From: CAWAXW01 sp963786155
GTDB lineage: Bacteria > Actinomycetota > CADDZG01 > WHSQ01
NCBI GenBank assembly: GCA_963786155.1
Contig: CAWAXW010000006.1
Location: forward strand, 124,001 to 188,000
Reading direction: 5' to 3'
Length of the DNA stretch: 64,000 nt
The stretch's first letter is position 1. Every line of letters starts with the position of its first letter. The notes under the pieces were generated by a model. The model was given only the letters and a program-made list of their open reading frames with translations, had not been told where the DNA came from and made no database searches. Position numbers and translations under genes: made by a program. This document shows positions 47,399 to 55,205 of the stretch, in pieces.

Positions 47399-48828
47399 CT
47401 GATCGATTCCAGGTCCTCTAGTTGGGATTCGATCCAATCCTGGGGCTTTCGTTGTTCGACCGTCTGCCTCAGCTTGATCGCGGCGGCGGAGCGTTCGTGC
47501 TGAGGGATCGCGAGCGCTTGCTCCAGCGCCGCCGCGGTCGCGTCCACGTCGAAGGGATCGTCGATCCCTATGGAGAACCCGCCGAGCTCTTCGAACGAAC
47601 CGGCCCCTCGAGAGAGGACGAGCACGCCGTCGTTCTCGTTGACCACGGGACCCTCCTTGGAGACGAGGTTCATCCCGTCCATGATCGAGTTGACCAGCAA
47701 CACGTCGTAAACGCGCAGCGCCCCCAGCGTGCGGTCGTAGTCGTCTTCGAGATAGAGCTCGATCGAGCCGGGATGACGTGCGTTCACTTCGTCGACCGCC
47801 CTGCGGATCGCAGCCGTATAGCGCTCGTACTCGGGCATCGACTGTCTGGAGGGATAGAGACAAGCGATGAATCGCACGGTGTCCTCGAGGTCCGGCCTGC
47901 GGTCGAGCAATCGTCCGTATGCCTCGAAGCCTCGGACGATGTTCTTGGAAGGTTCCGTTCGGTCGGCCCTGACGATGTACTTCCCGTGCGGTGTGGAGAG
48001 GAATCGATCACGCCAGCGCGTTGCATCTTCCTCACCAGCTCGTTCGGCAAGATCATGGGCGTCGATGGGTATCGGATAGGTCCGCACCCAAGAGCGATGC
48101 CCTCGATGCTCGACCGAGCCCTCGCTCGCGTCTACGTCTGCCCCCACGCGCAGGCAACATTCGTAGAAACTCTGAGCCCAGGCCAACGTGTGGAAGCCGA
48201 CGAGGTCGGATGCGAGCATCCCTTCGATCACCCGATGGGGGATGGGCGCAGGGATCCTCTCTAGACCCGCGCAACAGAAGGACGAGTGCGTGAAGTGGCC
48301 GATCGTCTGTGTGGGCCGCTCATCGCGGAGATAGCGCGCCGCGGTCGACAGGTGATAGTCCTGCAGTAGCACGAGGGCATGCTCGTCCGCGTGTCCCATC
48401 ACGGTATCGGCGAATCGACGGTTGACGGGCTCGTAGGCCTCGCTCCAGGCGGACAGTTCCGCCTCGCCGAACTCATGGATGTCGAGCTCGTCCCACAAAC
48501 AGTGATTGGCGAACCAGAGCATTCGGTTCGCGGAGACGTCGTAGTACCTAGAGTAGATATCTTCATCGAAGTCGATGAGCTCCAGCCGGTAGCCCAACAT
48601 CTCCGGGAGCTTCTCCGTGGCGCCGGCGGCCAGCGCGCGCCGGTCGGCGGGAGAGCTTGCGGCCGCGATCCAAACCGCGTGTTCGCCTAGCTTGCGGGCG
48701 ACCGGGTCCAGGGCCCCCGCCAGCCCGCCGGCCCCTCTTCCGAGGTCCCACCCCTCGTCGGTTTCGATGAATGAAACGGGGCCGCGGTTCGAGGCGAGCA
48801 CCACATCCACGTCGGCCAGCACGCGCAC
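47365..48828 (-). CDS. otsA: Trehalose-6-phosphate synthase (GT20)
   Basis: 487 aa. Transfers glucose from an NDP-glucose to glucose-6-phosphate. Seen: VVLASNRGPVSF with GRGAGGLAGALDP, WFANHCLWDELD, VLLQDYHLSTAARYLRD, VRADRTEPSKNIVRGFEAYG (Arg and Lys for the donor phosphates), VLLVNSIMDGMNLVSKEGPV and the acidic ENDGVLVLSRGAGS. The related GT20 glucosylglycerol-phosphate synthase cannot be excluded from motifs alone, but otsB next door supports trehalose. GTG 48828; an in-frame GTG lies at 48822. May continue into the helix-turn-helix segment at its 3' end. Confidence 0.9.
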   Translation of the reverse strand: MRVLADVDVVLASNRGPVSFIETDEGWDLGRGAGGLAGALDPVARKLGEHAVWIAAASSPADRRALAAGATEKLPEMLGYRLELIDFDEDIYSRYYDVSANRMLWFANHCLWDELDIHEFGEAELSAWSEAYEPVNRRFADTVMGHADEHALVLLQDYHLSTAARYLRDERPTQTIGHFTHSSFCCAGLERIPAPIPHRVIEGMLASDLVGFHTLAWAQSFYECCLRVGADVDASEGSVEHRGHRSWVRTYPIPIDAHDLAERAGEEDATRWRDRFLSTPHGKYIVRADRTEPSKNIVRGFEAYGRLLDRRPDLEDTVRFIACLYPSRQSMPEYERYTAAIRRAVDEVNARHPGSIELYLEDDYDRTLGALRVYDVLLVNSIMDGMNLVSKEGPVVNENDGVLVLSRGAGSFEELGGFSIGIDDPFDVDATAAALEQALAIPQHERSAAAIKLRQTVEQRKPQDWIESQLEDLESIRDGGTPKSSAP

Positions 48829-48843
48829 ATCGTAGTTGGCCCC

Positions 48844-48849
48844 TAGAGT
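48844..48849 (+). promoter_or_regulatory. -10 box TAGAGT (leaderless glycerate kinase)
   Basis: TAGAGT ends 8 nt before GTG 48858, within the 29-nt divergent gap to otsA. Confidence 0.45.
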
Positions 48850-48857
48850 GAATCTTT

Positions 48858-50030
48858 GTGAACATCGTGATTGCTCCGGACAAGTTCAAGGGGACGCTCG
48901 CAGCCGCGGAGGTCGCGGAAGCGATCATGAGGGGAGCCAGGACCGTCTTTCCCTCGGCTTCCTTCCAACTTCGTCCGCTGGCCGATGGAGGCGAGGGCAC
49001 CTGCGAAGCGCTACTCGTAGCTGTTGGGGGACGGGCCGAAGAATCCGAGGTGAATGGCCCCCTGGGCGAACCCGTACCGGCTCCCATCGCCAGGCTCGAC
49101 GATGGTCGCGTCTGCATCGAGATGGCAACGGCCTCCGGCACGGCCTTGGTTAAGCCTTCGCCCGAAACCGCACTCAACTCATCGAGCTTCGGCACCGGTC
49201 AACTGATCGCTATGGCGCTGAACCAGATGGAGCCGACGGAGTTGATTGTGGGGGTGGGCGGCAGCGCCTCCACCGACGGTGGGACGGGGGCAGCGCGCGC
49301 GATCGGATGGCGATTCCTCGATGCCGATGGTGCCGAGCTCCCACCAGGTGGAGCGGCACTCGCTCGCCTTGCGCACATCGACGGTGACGCCGTCGACTCG
49401 GCGTCGTCGAAGGCTTCGATCGTTGCTGCCTGCGATGTCGATGCTTGGATGTTGGGCATGAAAGGCAGCGCGCGGTTATTCGCCCGACAGAAGGGGGCGC
49501 GTGCCGAAGACGTGGCACGGCTGGAGGAGGGGCTCGAGGTCCTCGCGGACCGGATCGACTCAGACCTCGGTGTGGACGTGCGCTCGCTCCGACATGGCGG
49601 GGCCGGAGGAGGGATGGGCGCCGGGCTGAACGTTTTCTTCGGAGCCGAGCTGCGGGGAGGTTTCGACCTCCTCGCGCAGGCGATGGGACTCGAATCCACG
49701 ATCGGAGAAGCCGACCTAGTCCTTACCGGTGAAGGCCGGATCGACGAGGGCACGCGTGCCGGTAAGGCTCCTATCGGCGTCGCACGTATGTGCAAACGTC
49801 ATCGGGTGACATGCGGGGCGATAGCAGGGGAGCTCGCGCTGGGTCCGAACGAGATAAGAGAGCTGGGATTCAGTCTCGCCACGGCCGTGCCCCAGACCGA
49901 CGGGGTGGATGCAGCATCGGCGATCGCCTCGGCCACCGAACGTCTGCTCCGGCGCTACACCGACCGCGAGCCTCCTCGAAGGAAAGCGAAAGGCCGCGGG
50001 CATACTTCGCTGGTGGGAGATAAGTGGTAA
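48858..50030 (+). CDS. glxK: Glycerate kinase (GlxK/GarK type)
   Basis: 390 aa. NIVIAPDKFKGTLAAAEVAE, RPLADGGEGTCEALL, EMATASGTALV, LIVGVGGSASTDGGTGAARA, GAGGGMGAGLNVFFGAELRG, GEADLVLTGEGRIDEGTRAG. This is the complete signature of glycerate kinase family 1, giving 2- or 3-phosphoglycerate. The C-terminus is basic and longer than usual. Its location beside trehalose genes and within 5 kb of gpgS suggests recycling of glycerate from glucosylglycerate, an inference. The stop overlaps the next start. Confidence 0.93.
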   Translation: MNIVIAPDKFKGTLAAAEVAEAIMRGARTVFPSASFQLRPLADGGEGTCEALLVAVGGRAEESEVNGPLGEPVPAPIARLDDGRVCIEMATASGTALVKPSPETALNSSSFGTGQLIAMALNQMEPTELIVGVGGSASTDGGTGAARAIGWRFLDADGAELPPGGAALARLAHIDGDAVDSASSKASIVAACDVDAWMLGMKGSARLFARQKGARAEDVARLEEGLEVLADRIDSDLGVDVRSLRHGGAGGGMGAGLNVFFGAELRGGFDLLAQAMGLESTIGEADLVLTGEGRIDEGTRAGKAPIGVARMCKRHRVTCGAIAGELALGPNEIRELGFSLATAVPQTDGVDAASAIASATERLLRRYTDREPPRRKAKGRGHTSLVGDKW

Positions 50031-51256
50031 CCGAGATACCCCCCGTGCCTCCGCGTACCCCCGGGGAGCGACTCCGTCGGGTGGGGGTCGGGGCGTGGTC
50101 GGTCATCGGCATCGGGATCTGCCTCGTCGCGTTCATCTGGCTGATGTTCAAGATCGCCGTGATCTTCCCGCCCCTGGGCCTGGCTTTACTGATCATCTAC
50201 GTGCTCAACCCCGTCGTCTCGTGGCTCGAGCGCCGCGGCATCCCTCGAGCCGTCGGCGCGATCGGAAGCTACATCCTGATCCTCGGCGGCTTCACGTTGT
50301 TGGTGATCGCGCTCATCCCGTTCCTGTCCAACCAAATCGAAGAGCTGCGGGAGGAGTGGCCGCGCTACAGAGCGGAGATCATCGAGTTCGTCGAAGATGG
50401 TGCGCAGGACATTGACGACACCTTCGGGACGGACATCGACACGAGCCAAGTCACGTGCCTCTTCGGCGCTGATGAAGTCGACGATCCCGATGCGTCGGCT
50501 GCCGCATGCGACAAGGTCATCGCAGACTTTCGCGACGAGGTCGTAAATCAAGCCGGTCAGCTCACCGAGATCGGCTCGTCTGCTCTGCACCTGCTGCTGA
50601 TCTTCATCATCGGCCCTTTGGTCGCGTTGTACATGCTTATCGACCTGCCACAACTACAACGCGACTTCCTCAACTTGATCCCTACGACCCATCGCGAAGA
50701 GGTTGCGGACGTCGGGAGCAAGATCGCGCGCTCCGCAGGGGGGTTCTTCCGAGGTCAACTTCTCGTCGCAACCATTGTGGGCGTGATGAGCACGATCGGC
50801 TTCTGGCTGATCGGGTTGCCTTTCTGGCTTGTGGTGGGGTCGATCGCCGGCTTCACAAACCTCATTCCGTTGGTCGGCCCGTTTATCGGTGGTGGCCTGG
50901 GATTCATCATCGGGATCGTCACCGGTGGGATCGGGCTCGCGCTACGGGCGGCCTTGGTCGCGCTCGTCGTGCAACAGATCGACAACCACGTCATCAGCCC
51001 GCACGTGATGAAGCGCACCGTCAACCTGCATCCGGGGACCGTGATGCTGGCGCTGCTCGCGGGCGGAACGCTCGCCGGCTTCTGGGGCATTTTGCTGGCC
51101 GTCCCGGGAGTAGCCATCGGAAAGCTGCTCTTCGGTCACATCTGGGCCACTCGGGTGCTCGACTCGGAGGTCGCACCGAAAGCCCCCGCGGGGGCCGAGA
51201 TCAAGGCGGCGGCGGTCGAGAACGCGGTCGAGGAGGACGAACCCCCTCCCCCTTGA
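50024..51256 (+). CDS. AI-2E family transporter
   Basis: 410 aa, about eight membrane helices. Typical AI-2E elements: LALLIIYVLNPVVSWLERRG near the N-terminus, an extracytoplasmic loop with two Cys (SQVTCLFGADE...AAACDKV), then IIGPLVALYMLIDLPQLQRD, GFTNLIPLVGPFIGGGLGFI, ISPHVMKRTVNLHPGTVMLA and GFWGILLAVPGVAIGKLL. Substrates in the family vary (autoinducer-2 export, Na+/H+ antiport). GTG 50024 overlaps the glycerate kinase stop by 7 nt. Confidence 0.9.
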   Translation: MVTEIPPVPPRTPGERLRRVGVGAWSVIGIGICLVAFIWLMFKIAVIFPPLGLALLIIYVLNPVVSWLERRGIPRAVGAIGSYILILGGFTLLVIALIPFLSNQIEELREEWPRYRAEIIEFVEDGAQDIDDTFGTDIDTSQVTCLFGADEVDDPDASAAACDKVIADFRDEVVNQAGQLTEIGSSALHLLLIFIIGPLVALYMLIDLPQLQRDFLNLIPTTHREEVADVGSKIARSAGGFFRGQLLVATIVGVMSTIGFWLIGLPFWLVVGSIAGFTNLIPLVGPFIGGGLGFIIGIVTGGIGLALRAALVALVVQQIDNHVISPHVMKRTVNLHPGTVMLALLAGGTLAGFWGILLAVPGVAIGKLLFGHIWATRVLDSEVAPKAPAGAEIKAAAVENAVEEDEPPPP

Positions 51257-51280
51257 TTAACGGCCCCTTCGCGGTAGCCT
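51253..51280 (+). promoter_or_regulatory. Predicted promoter of the cbiMNQO operon
   Basis: TTGATT (51253-51258), a 16-nt spacer, TAGCCT (51275-51280). A start near 51287 would fall inside the palindrome at 51284-51297. Confidence 0.5.
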
Positions 51281-51283
51281 TAC

Positions 51284-51297
51284 TGCAATCGATTGCA
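51284..51297. promoter_or_regulatory. 14-bp perfect palindrome TGCAATCGATTGCA (Fur-family operator candidate)
   Basis: Perfectly self-complementary and placed on the predicted transcription start of cbiMNQO. The TGCAA...TTGCA half-site pattern resembles Fur-family boxes, in particular the nickel regulator Nur of Streptomyces (TTGC-N5-GCAA, recalled). A Fur-type gene lies at the far end of the same locus. Metal-dependent repression of uptake is the simplest model. Confidence 0.6.
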
Positions 51298-51322
51298 TTA
51301 ATCGAGCGGAGGAAGGCGAGAG

Positions 51323-52018
51323 GTGCACATCCCCGACGGGTTCATCAACGCTCCGACCTCTCTGGGCGCCGGACTCGCCGCGTTCTCGGGCCTGAGCATC
51401 GCGGTCCGCCGTGCCGGGGCGGCTCTAGACGACCGCCGGGTTCCTATGGCAGGGCTCGTTTCCGCCTTCATCTTCGCGGCCCAGATGCTGAACTTCCCGG
51501 TCGCAGCGGGGACGAGCGGTCACCTGATCGGCGGCGTCCTGGCGGCGGTGCTCGTGGGGCCATGGGTGGGAGCGCTCTGCATCGCAGTCGTATTGCTCGT
51601 CCAGGCGCTCTTCGCCGACGGTGGATTGACCGCATTGGGACTCAACATCACGAACATGGCTCTGATCGGGACGCTCGGTGGGTACGTCGTCTTCCTCGGC
51701 GTGCGCCGCCTTGTCCCCCGCACCAGGACCGGCCTCGTGGTGGCTTCGGGCGTCGCAGCCGGGCTCTCGGTGCCGATGGCCGCGCTCGGCTTTGCCATCG
51801 AGTTCGCGATCGGTGGAGCCGGCGGAGCTTCGATCGGAACTGTAACGACGGCGATGGTTGGAGTGCATCTGCTCATCGGCATAGGCGAGGCGCTGATCAC
51901 CGCGGGAACCGTGAGCATGGTTCTTTCCGTCCGTCCCGACCTCGTATACGGCGCTGAAGGTTGGCTGCCGCTACACACTCCGGTGACGCGCGCGGAGGCT
52001 TCAGGAGCGAGAGCATGA
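51323..52018 (+). CDS. cbiM: ECF transporter S component CbiM (Ni/Co)
   Basis: 231 aa membrane protein. The N-terminal VHIPDGFINAP supplies the metal-binding His2 with Asp and is diagnostic of CbiM/NikM. Then AAQMLNFPVAAGTSGHLIGG (second conserved metal-loop His) and VQALFADGGLTALGLNITNM. GTG 51323 has GGAGGAAGG upstream. First of cbiM-cbiN-cbiQ-cbiO with 4-nt overlaps throughout. Co2+ versus Ni2+ cannot be decided from sequence; no cobalamin or urease/hydrogenase genes are nearby. Confidence 0.94.
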   Translation: MHIPDGFINAPTSLGAGLAAFSGLSIAVRRAGAALDDRRVPMAGLVSAFIFAAQMLNFPVAAGTSGHLIGGVLAAVLVGPWVGALCIAVVLLVQALFADGGLTALGLNITNMALIGTLGGYVVFLGVRRLVPRTRTGLVVASGVAAGLSVPMAALGFAIEFAIGGAGGASIGTVTTAMVGVHLLIGIGEALITAGTVSMVLSVRPDLVYGAEGWLPLHTPVTRAEASGARA

Positions 52019-52335
52019 AGAGCACTCGCCTACTCGTGATCGGCGGTCTGCTTCTTACGATCGGACTCGCGCTGTTCGTCAGTCCGTGGGCCAGTTCGGA
52101 ACCCGATGGCCTCGAGAAGGTTGCAACCGACAACGGCTTCATCGCAGAAGCCGACGAGCACGCGCTGGCGGATAGCCCTGTCGCCGACTATTCAGTTGAT
52201 GGCGTGGACAACGAGCGCGTGAGCACGGCGCTCTCGGGCCTGATCGGCGTGATGGTCACTTTCGGGGTCGGCATGGTTTTGTTCGGCGGGCTGCAAACCC
52301 TCAAGAAGCGGCGCGAGGTCACTGGTAGCGCGTGA
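52015..52335 (+). CDS. cbiN: ECF transporter component CbiN
   Basis: 106 aa with two membrane helices: VIGGLLLTIGLALFVSPW at the N-terminus and LSGLIGVMVTFGVGMVLFGG near the C-terminus, separated by an acidic extracytoplasmic loop (KVATDNGFIAEADEHALADS). That is the CbiN/PDGLE layout; CbiN helps load metal into CbiM. ATGA overlap with cbiM and GTGA overlap with cbiQ. Confidence 0.88.
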   Translation: MKSTRLLVIGGLLLTIGLALFVSPWASSEPDGLEKVATDNGFIAEADEHALADSPVADYSVDGVDNERVSTALSGLIGVMVTFGVGMVLFGGLQTLKKRREVTGSA

Positions 52336-53093
52336 GCGGCGGCCACGCGCACGGCCTCTTCGTCCACGGCGATGGCCCGCTACATCGACTGAGCCCCCAA
52401 CCGAAGATCGTCGCCACCTTCGCCTTCGCGGTCGCGGTTGTCGCTACACCCCGCGAGGCGATCTGGGCGTTCGGCGCATACGTCGTGATGCTTGCAGTGG
52501 TGACTGTGATCTCGAGAGTGCCGCTTCGCTCCGTCCTCAAGCGCTTAGTGCTCGAGGTCCCGTTCGTGGCCTTCGCGCTTGCCCTTCCCTTTCTAGGTGA
52601 AGGGGAGAGCGTCGAGGTGCTCGGTATCTCGATGTCGCGCTCCGGCTTGTGGGCAGCATGGAACATCCTCATCAAAGCGACGCTCGGTCTGTGGGCAACC
52701 GTTCTGCTGGCCGCGACCACGCAGATCGCCGATCTGCTCGCAGGCCTCGAACGATTGCGCGTCCCGCGCGTGATCGTTGGCATCGCCGGATTCATGGTCC
52801 GCTTTGCCGATCTCATAACGGGGGAGATGCGACGGATGAAGATCGCTCGTCAGTCGCGCGCCTACGACCCGCGCTGGTGGTGGCAGGGCCGCGCCCTCGT
52901 CGCGACCGCGGGAACTTTGTTCATCCGTTCTTACGAACGAGGTGAGCGCGTCTACCTCGCGATGCTGTCCCGCGGCTACTCCGGGTCGCTCCCCGCGATG
53001 ACATCCCATGCGGCACAACGCTCCGATTGGGCGGCGGCGCTCGCGTTCCCGCTTGTGGCTGCGGCCATCGCGCTGATCGCCCTGACCACATGA
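52332..53093 (+). CDS. cbiQ: ECF transporter T component CbiQ
   Basis: 253 aa. Membrane segments plus the two coupling-helix Ala-Arg-Gly-type motifs: RQSRAYDPRWWWQGRAL (RxSRxxD) and YLAMLSRGYSG (SRGY). The start MSGGHAHGLFVHGDGPLHRL is His-rich, often seen in Ni/Co CbiQ. It links the S component to the CbiO ATPase. Confidence 0.92.
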   Translation: MSGGHAHGLFVHGDGPLHRLSPQPKIVATFAFAVAVVATPREAIWAFGAYVVMLAVVTVISRVPLRSVLKRLVLEVPFVAFALALPFLGEGESVEVLGISMSRSGLWAAWNILIKATLGLWATVLLAATTQIADLLAGLERLRVPRVIVGIAGFMVRFADLITGEMRRMKIARQSRAYDPRWWWQGRALVATAGTLFIRSYERGERVYLAMLSRGYSGSLPAMTSHAAQRSDWAAALAFPLVAAAIALIALTT

Positions 53094-53833
53094 ACCGTGC
53101 GCTTTCGGTTCGAGGATTGTCCTACCGATATCCGGACGGTCACATAGCCCTGCGCTCGGTCGACCTCGATGTCGTGGACGGCGAGAGGGTCGCGCTACTT
53201 GGCCCCAACGGCGCGGGCAAGACGACTCTGGCCCTCCATCTGAACGGCGTCCTCGAAGCCCAAGAAGGCCGGGTGACCGTCGGTGGCCTGGCGGTGACCA
53301 AGCCGAACCTGCGCGAGGTCCGGCGGCTGGTCGGGATCGTGTTCCAAGACCCCGATGACCAGTTATTCATGCCGAAGGTACGCGACGACGTCGCCTTCGG
53401 ACCGGTGAACCTTGGATTCGATCCAGACGAGACGGCGGCAAGAGTCGAGCGCGCTTTGAACGCGGTCGAGATGACTGAGCACGCCGACCGGCCCCCCCAC
53501 CATCTGAGCTTCGGTCAGCGCCGGCGCGTCGCGGTCGCAACCGTGCTTGCGATGGATCCGGCGATCCTGGTTCTCGACGAGCCGACGTCGAACCTGGACC
53601 CGTCGAGCCGGCGCGAGCTCGCCCAGATCCTCGAGAGCCTGGACCTAACGATGCTGATGATCACGCACGACCTCCCGTACGCGCTCGAGCTCTGCACCCG
53701 CGCGGTGATCATGGACGAGGGCCGGGTGGTGGCCGATGGGCCGACCCGCGAGTTGTTGGCCGACGAGGAGCTGTTGGCGGCTCACCGTCTCGAGCTTCCT
53801 TATGCCTTCGATCCCTCGGCGGTCAAGAGATAG
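53090..53833 (+). CDS. cbiO: ECF transporter ATPase CbiO
   Basis: 247 aa ABC ATPase: Walker A LLGPNGAGKTT, Q-loop VFQDPDDQLFMPKVRDD, signature LSFGQRRR, Walker B ILVLDEP, H-loop MITHDLPY. The second signature residue is Phe rather than Gly (LSFGQ for LSGGQ); I recall the same in other actinobacterial CbiO, so it is probably functional. No second ATPase gene is present, so it likely acts as a homodimer. The 3' end overlaps the fur-type gene tail-to-tail by 11 bp. Confidence 0.93.
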   Translation: MNRALSVRGLSYRYPDGHIALRSVDLDVVDGERVALLGPNGAGKTTLALHLNGVLEAQEGRVTVGGLAVTKPNLREVRRLVGIVFQDPDDQLFMPKVRDDVAFGPVNLGFDPDETAARVERALNAVEMTEHADRPPHHLSFGQRRRVAVATVLAMDPAILVLDEPTSNLDPSSRRELAQILESLDLTMLMITHDLPYALELCTRAVIMDEGRVVADGPTRELLADEELLAAHRLELPYAFDPSAVKR

Positions 53834-54254
53834 CGGCACTGCATTCGGAACACAGGCCCGAGATCGCGAAGTGCGTGAAGTCGGGCTCGAATCCTGTGTG
53901 CGCGGCGATGGAGTTGCGCAGCGGAACGACGTCGTCGGCGGGCAGGGATTGGGTCCGCCCGCACCTCGCACAGACGAGATGGACGTGCTCCTGCTCGCCC
54001 GCGTGGTGGTACTCGGCCCCCCCGTCGAGATGGGAGTGGGCCAGGACCCCAATCTCCTCGAGGAGCTCCATCGTTCGGTAGACGGTCGACGGGTTCACCC
54101 CCGGCATGTCTCCCTTGACGCGGTCAATGATCCCTTGCGGGGTCAGGTGACCTTGCGTCGCCATGATGGCTTCGACGATCGCGCGGCGCGGCTCGGTCAT
54201 GCGGTGCCCGCGCTCCTTGAGTTGGGTCAGGACTTCGCCCGCGTCGTATCTCAT
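53823..54254 (-). CDS. Fur-family metalloregulator (Fur/Zur/Nur type)
   Basis: 143 aa. Winged-helix DNA-binding part (LKERGHRMTEPRRAIVEAIM; PGVNPSTVYRTMELLEEIG), metal/dimerisation part with HHAGEQEHVHLVCARCGRTQ, and a second zinc pair CSECS near the end. Two CxxC motifs suggest a structural zinc. It is encoded behind gpgS (ATGA overlap) and tail-to-tail with cbiO; the nickel-type role is inferred from the neighbouring transporter and its palindrome. Confidence 0.88.
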   Translation of the reverse strand: MRYDAGEVLTQLKERGHRMTEPRRAIVEAIMATQGHLTPQGIIDRVKGDMPGVNPSTVYRTMELLEEIGVLAHSHLDGGAEYHHAGEQEHVHLVCARCGRTQSLPADDVVPLRNSIAAHTGFEPDFTHFAISGLCSECSAAIS

Positions 54255-55123
54255 GGTTCGCTCTCAGGGGGCTCACCGCCCTGCGGGACGCTCGCCCCCC
54301 GAACCCCCCCATCCACCGGAGGCAGCGCGCGCGGCGCCGTCCCGAAATCAGACGTCAGCTGATGGGCGATCTTGATCCGTCCCGTGTCCTCGGCCCGGGC
54401 GAGCAATACCCGCGCGATCTCGTGAGCTGCGACGCCGAGGGACGAGAGATCGCGCTTGCGGTGGATCTTCGTACCCAGGTCGACCTGCGCGATCGCTTCG
54501 CGCCCGAACCTCGCCCATACATCGATCAGTAGCCCGATCTCAACCGCATAGCCGGGCGACAGCTCCATCAGCGCGCCGACACTCCGACGCACTGCCGCTT
54601 CGCCGGCCAGTGGATGGATCACGTCCGACAGCTCGGGGAACAGCAGCGTGAGCAGAGGACGAGCGGTCAGCTCCGTGATCCGACCTCCTTCCCCACGACC
54701 GTAGAACCCCTTGACCAACGCGACATCCGGGTCTTCCAAGATCGGAGCGGAGAGCTCGACTACATGCTCGGGCGAGAAGGTCTCGAGATCGCCGTCGATC
54801 CACACGACGATGTCGTGTTCGAGGTAGGCGAGGGTCGACCACAGCGCTGCCCCTTTACCCCCGCCCGGGACATCGGCGACCTCGGGATGGAGGGGCTTCA
54901 CGCGGGCGCCCGCCGCCAGAGCCAAGGGAGCGGTGTCGTCCTGAGAGCCCGGGTCGATCACGAGCAACTCGTCGATGACGCCCGTGCGAACCAGGTCGTC
55001 GTGGATCGATGAGCAGATGGGCCCGATGGTCGACGCCTCGTTCAGCGCCGGGATGCCGACGCCGATCGTCACGCCGGTCCGCTCCTTTAGCTCTCGGAAC
55101 GCATCTACGGAGAGCCGGCCCAT
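54251..55123 (-). CDS. gpgS: Glucosyl-3-phosphoglycerate synthase (GT81)
   Basis: 290 aa GT-A glycosyltransferase: TIGVGIPALNEASTIGPICS, LLVIDPGSQDDTAPLALAAG, VPGGGKGAALWSTLAYLEHD, VVWIDGDLETFSPEHV (DxD), IHPLAGEAAVRR and SPGYAVEIGLLIDV. It makes glucosyl-3-phosphoglycerate, precursor of glucosylglycerate and, in mycobacteria, of methylglucose lipopolysaccharide. ATG 55123 has TATCCT 6 nt upstream; a TTG at 55183 is a poorer alternative. The last ~19 residues come from a dispersed repeat and are probably not part of the catalytic fold. A mannosyl-specific homologue cannot be excluded. Confidence 0.88.
   Translation of the reverse strand: MGRLSVDAFRELKERTGVTIGVGIPALNEASTIGPICSSIHDDLVRTGVIDELLVIDPGSQDDTAPLALAAGARVKPLHPEVADVPGGGKGAALWSTLAYLEHDIVVWIDGDLETFSPEHVVELSAPILEDPDVALVKGFYGRGEGGRITELTARPLLTLLFPELSDVIHPLAGEAAVRRSVGALMELSPGYAVEIGLLIDVWARFGREAIAQVDLGTKIHRKRDLSSLGVAAHEIARVLLARAEDTGRIKIAHQLTSDFGTAPRALPPVDGGVRGASVPQGGEPPESEP
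54263..54309 (+). repeat. Dispersed GC-rich palindromic repeat, copy B
   Basis: Same 47-nt element as 39252-39297 with five mismatches and one indel. It lies inside the 3' end of gpgS, where read on the minus strand it encodes the tail GGVRGASVPQGGEPPESEP, and it ends just upstream of the fur-type start. Confidence 0.6.
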
Positions 55124-55129
55124 CCACCC

Positions 55130-55135
55130 AGGATA
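55130..55135 (-). promoter_or_regulatory. -10 box TATCCT (leaderless gpgS-fur)
   Basis: On the minus strand TATCCT lies 6 nt before ATG 55123. Confidence 0.5.
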
Positions 55136-55205
55136 GTGCGAGGTAGTTGGGGGCGGGGCGGGCTCGGCCGGACCGCAGGACAAGATGTGCTATCCAAGAA
55201 GCGGC

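Noticed and set aside
51284..51297. Cobalamin riboswitch upstream of cbiM
   Set aside because: The gap is only 66 nt and lacks the B12-box; the palindrome fits a protein operator.
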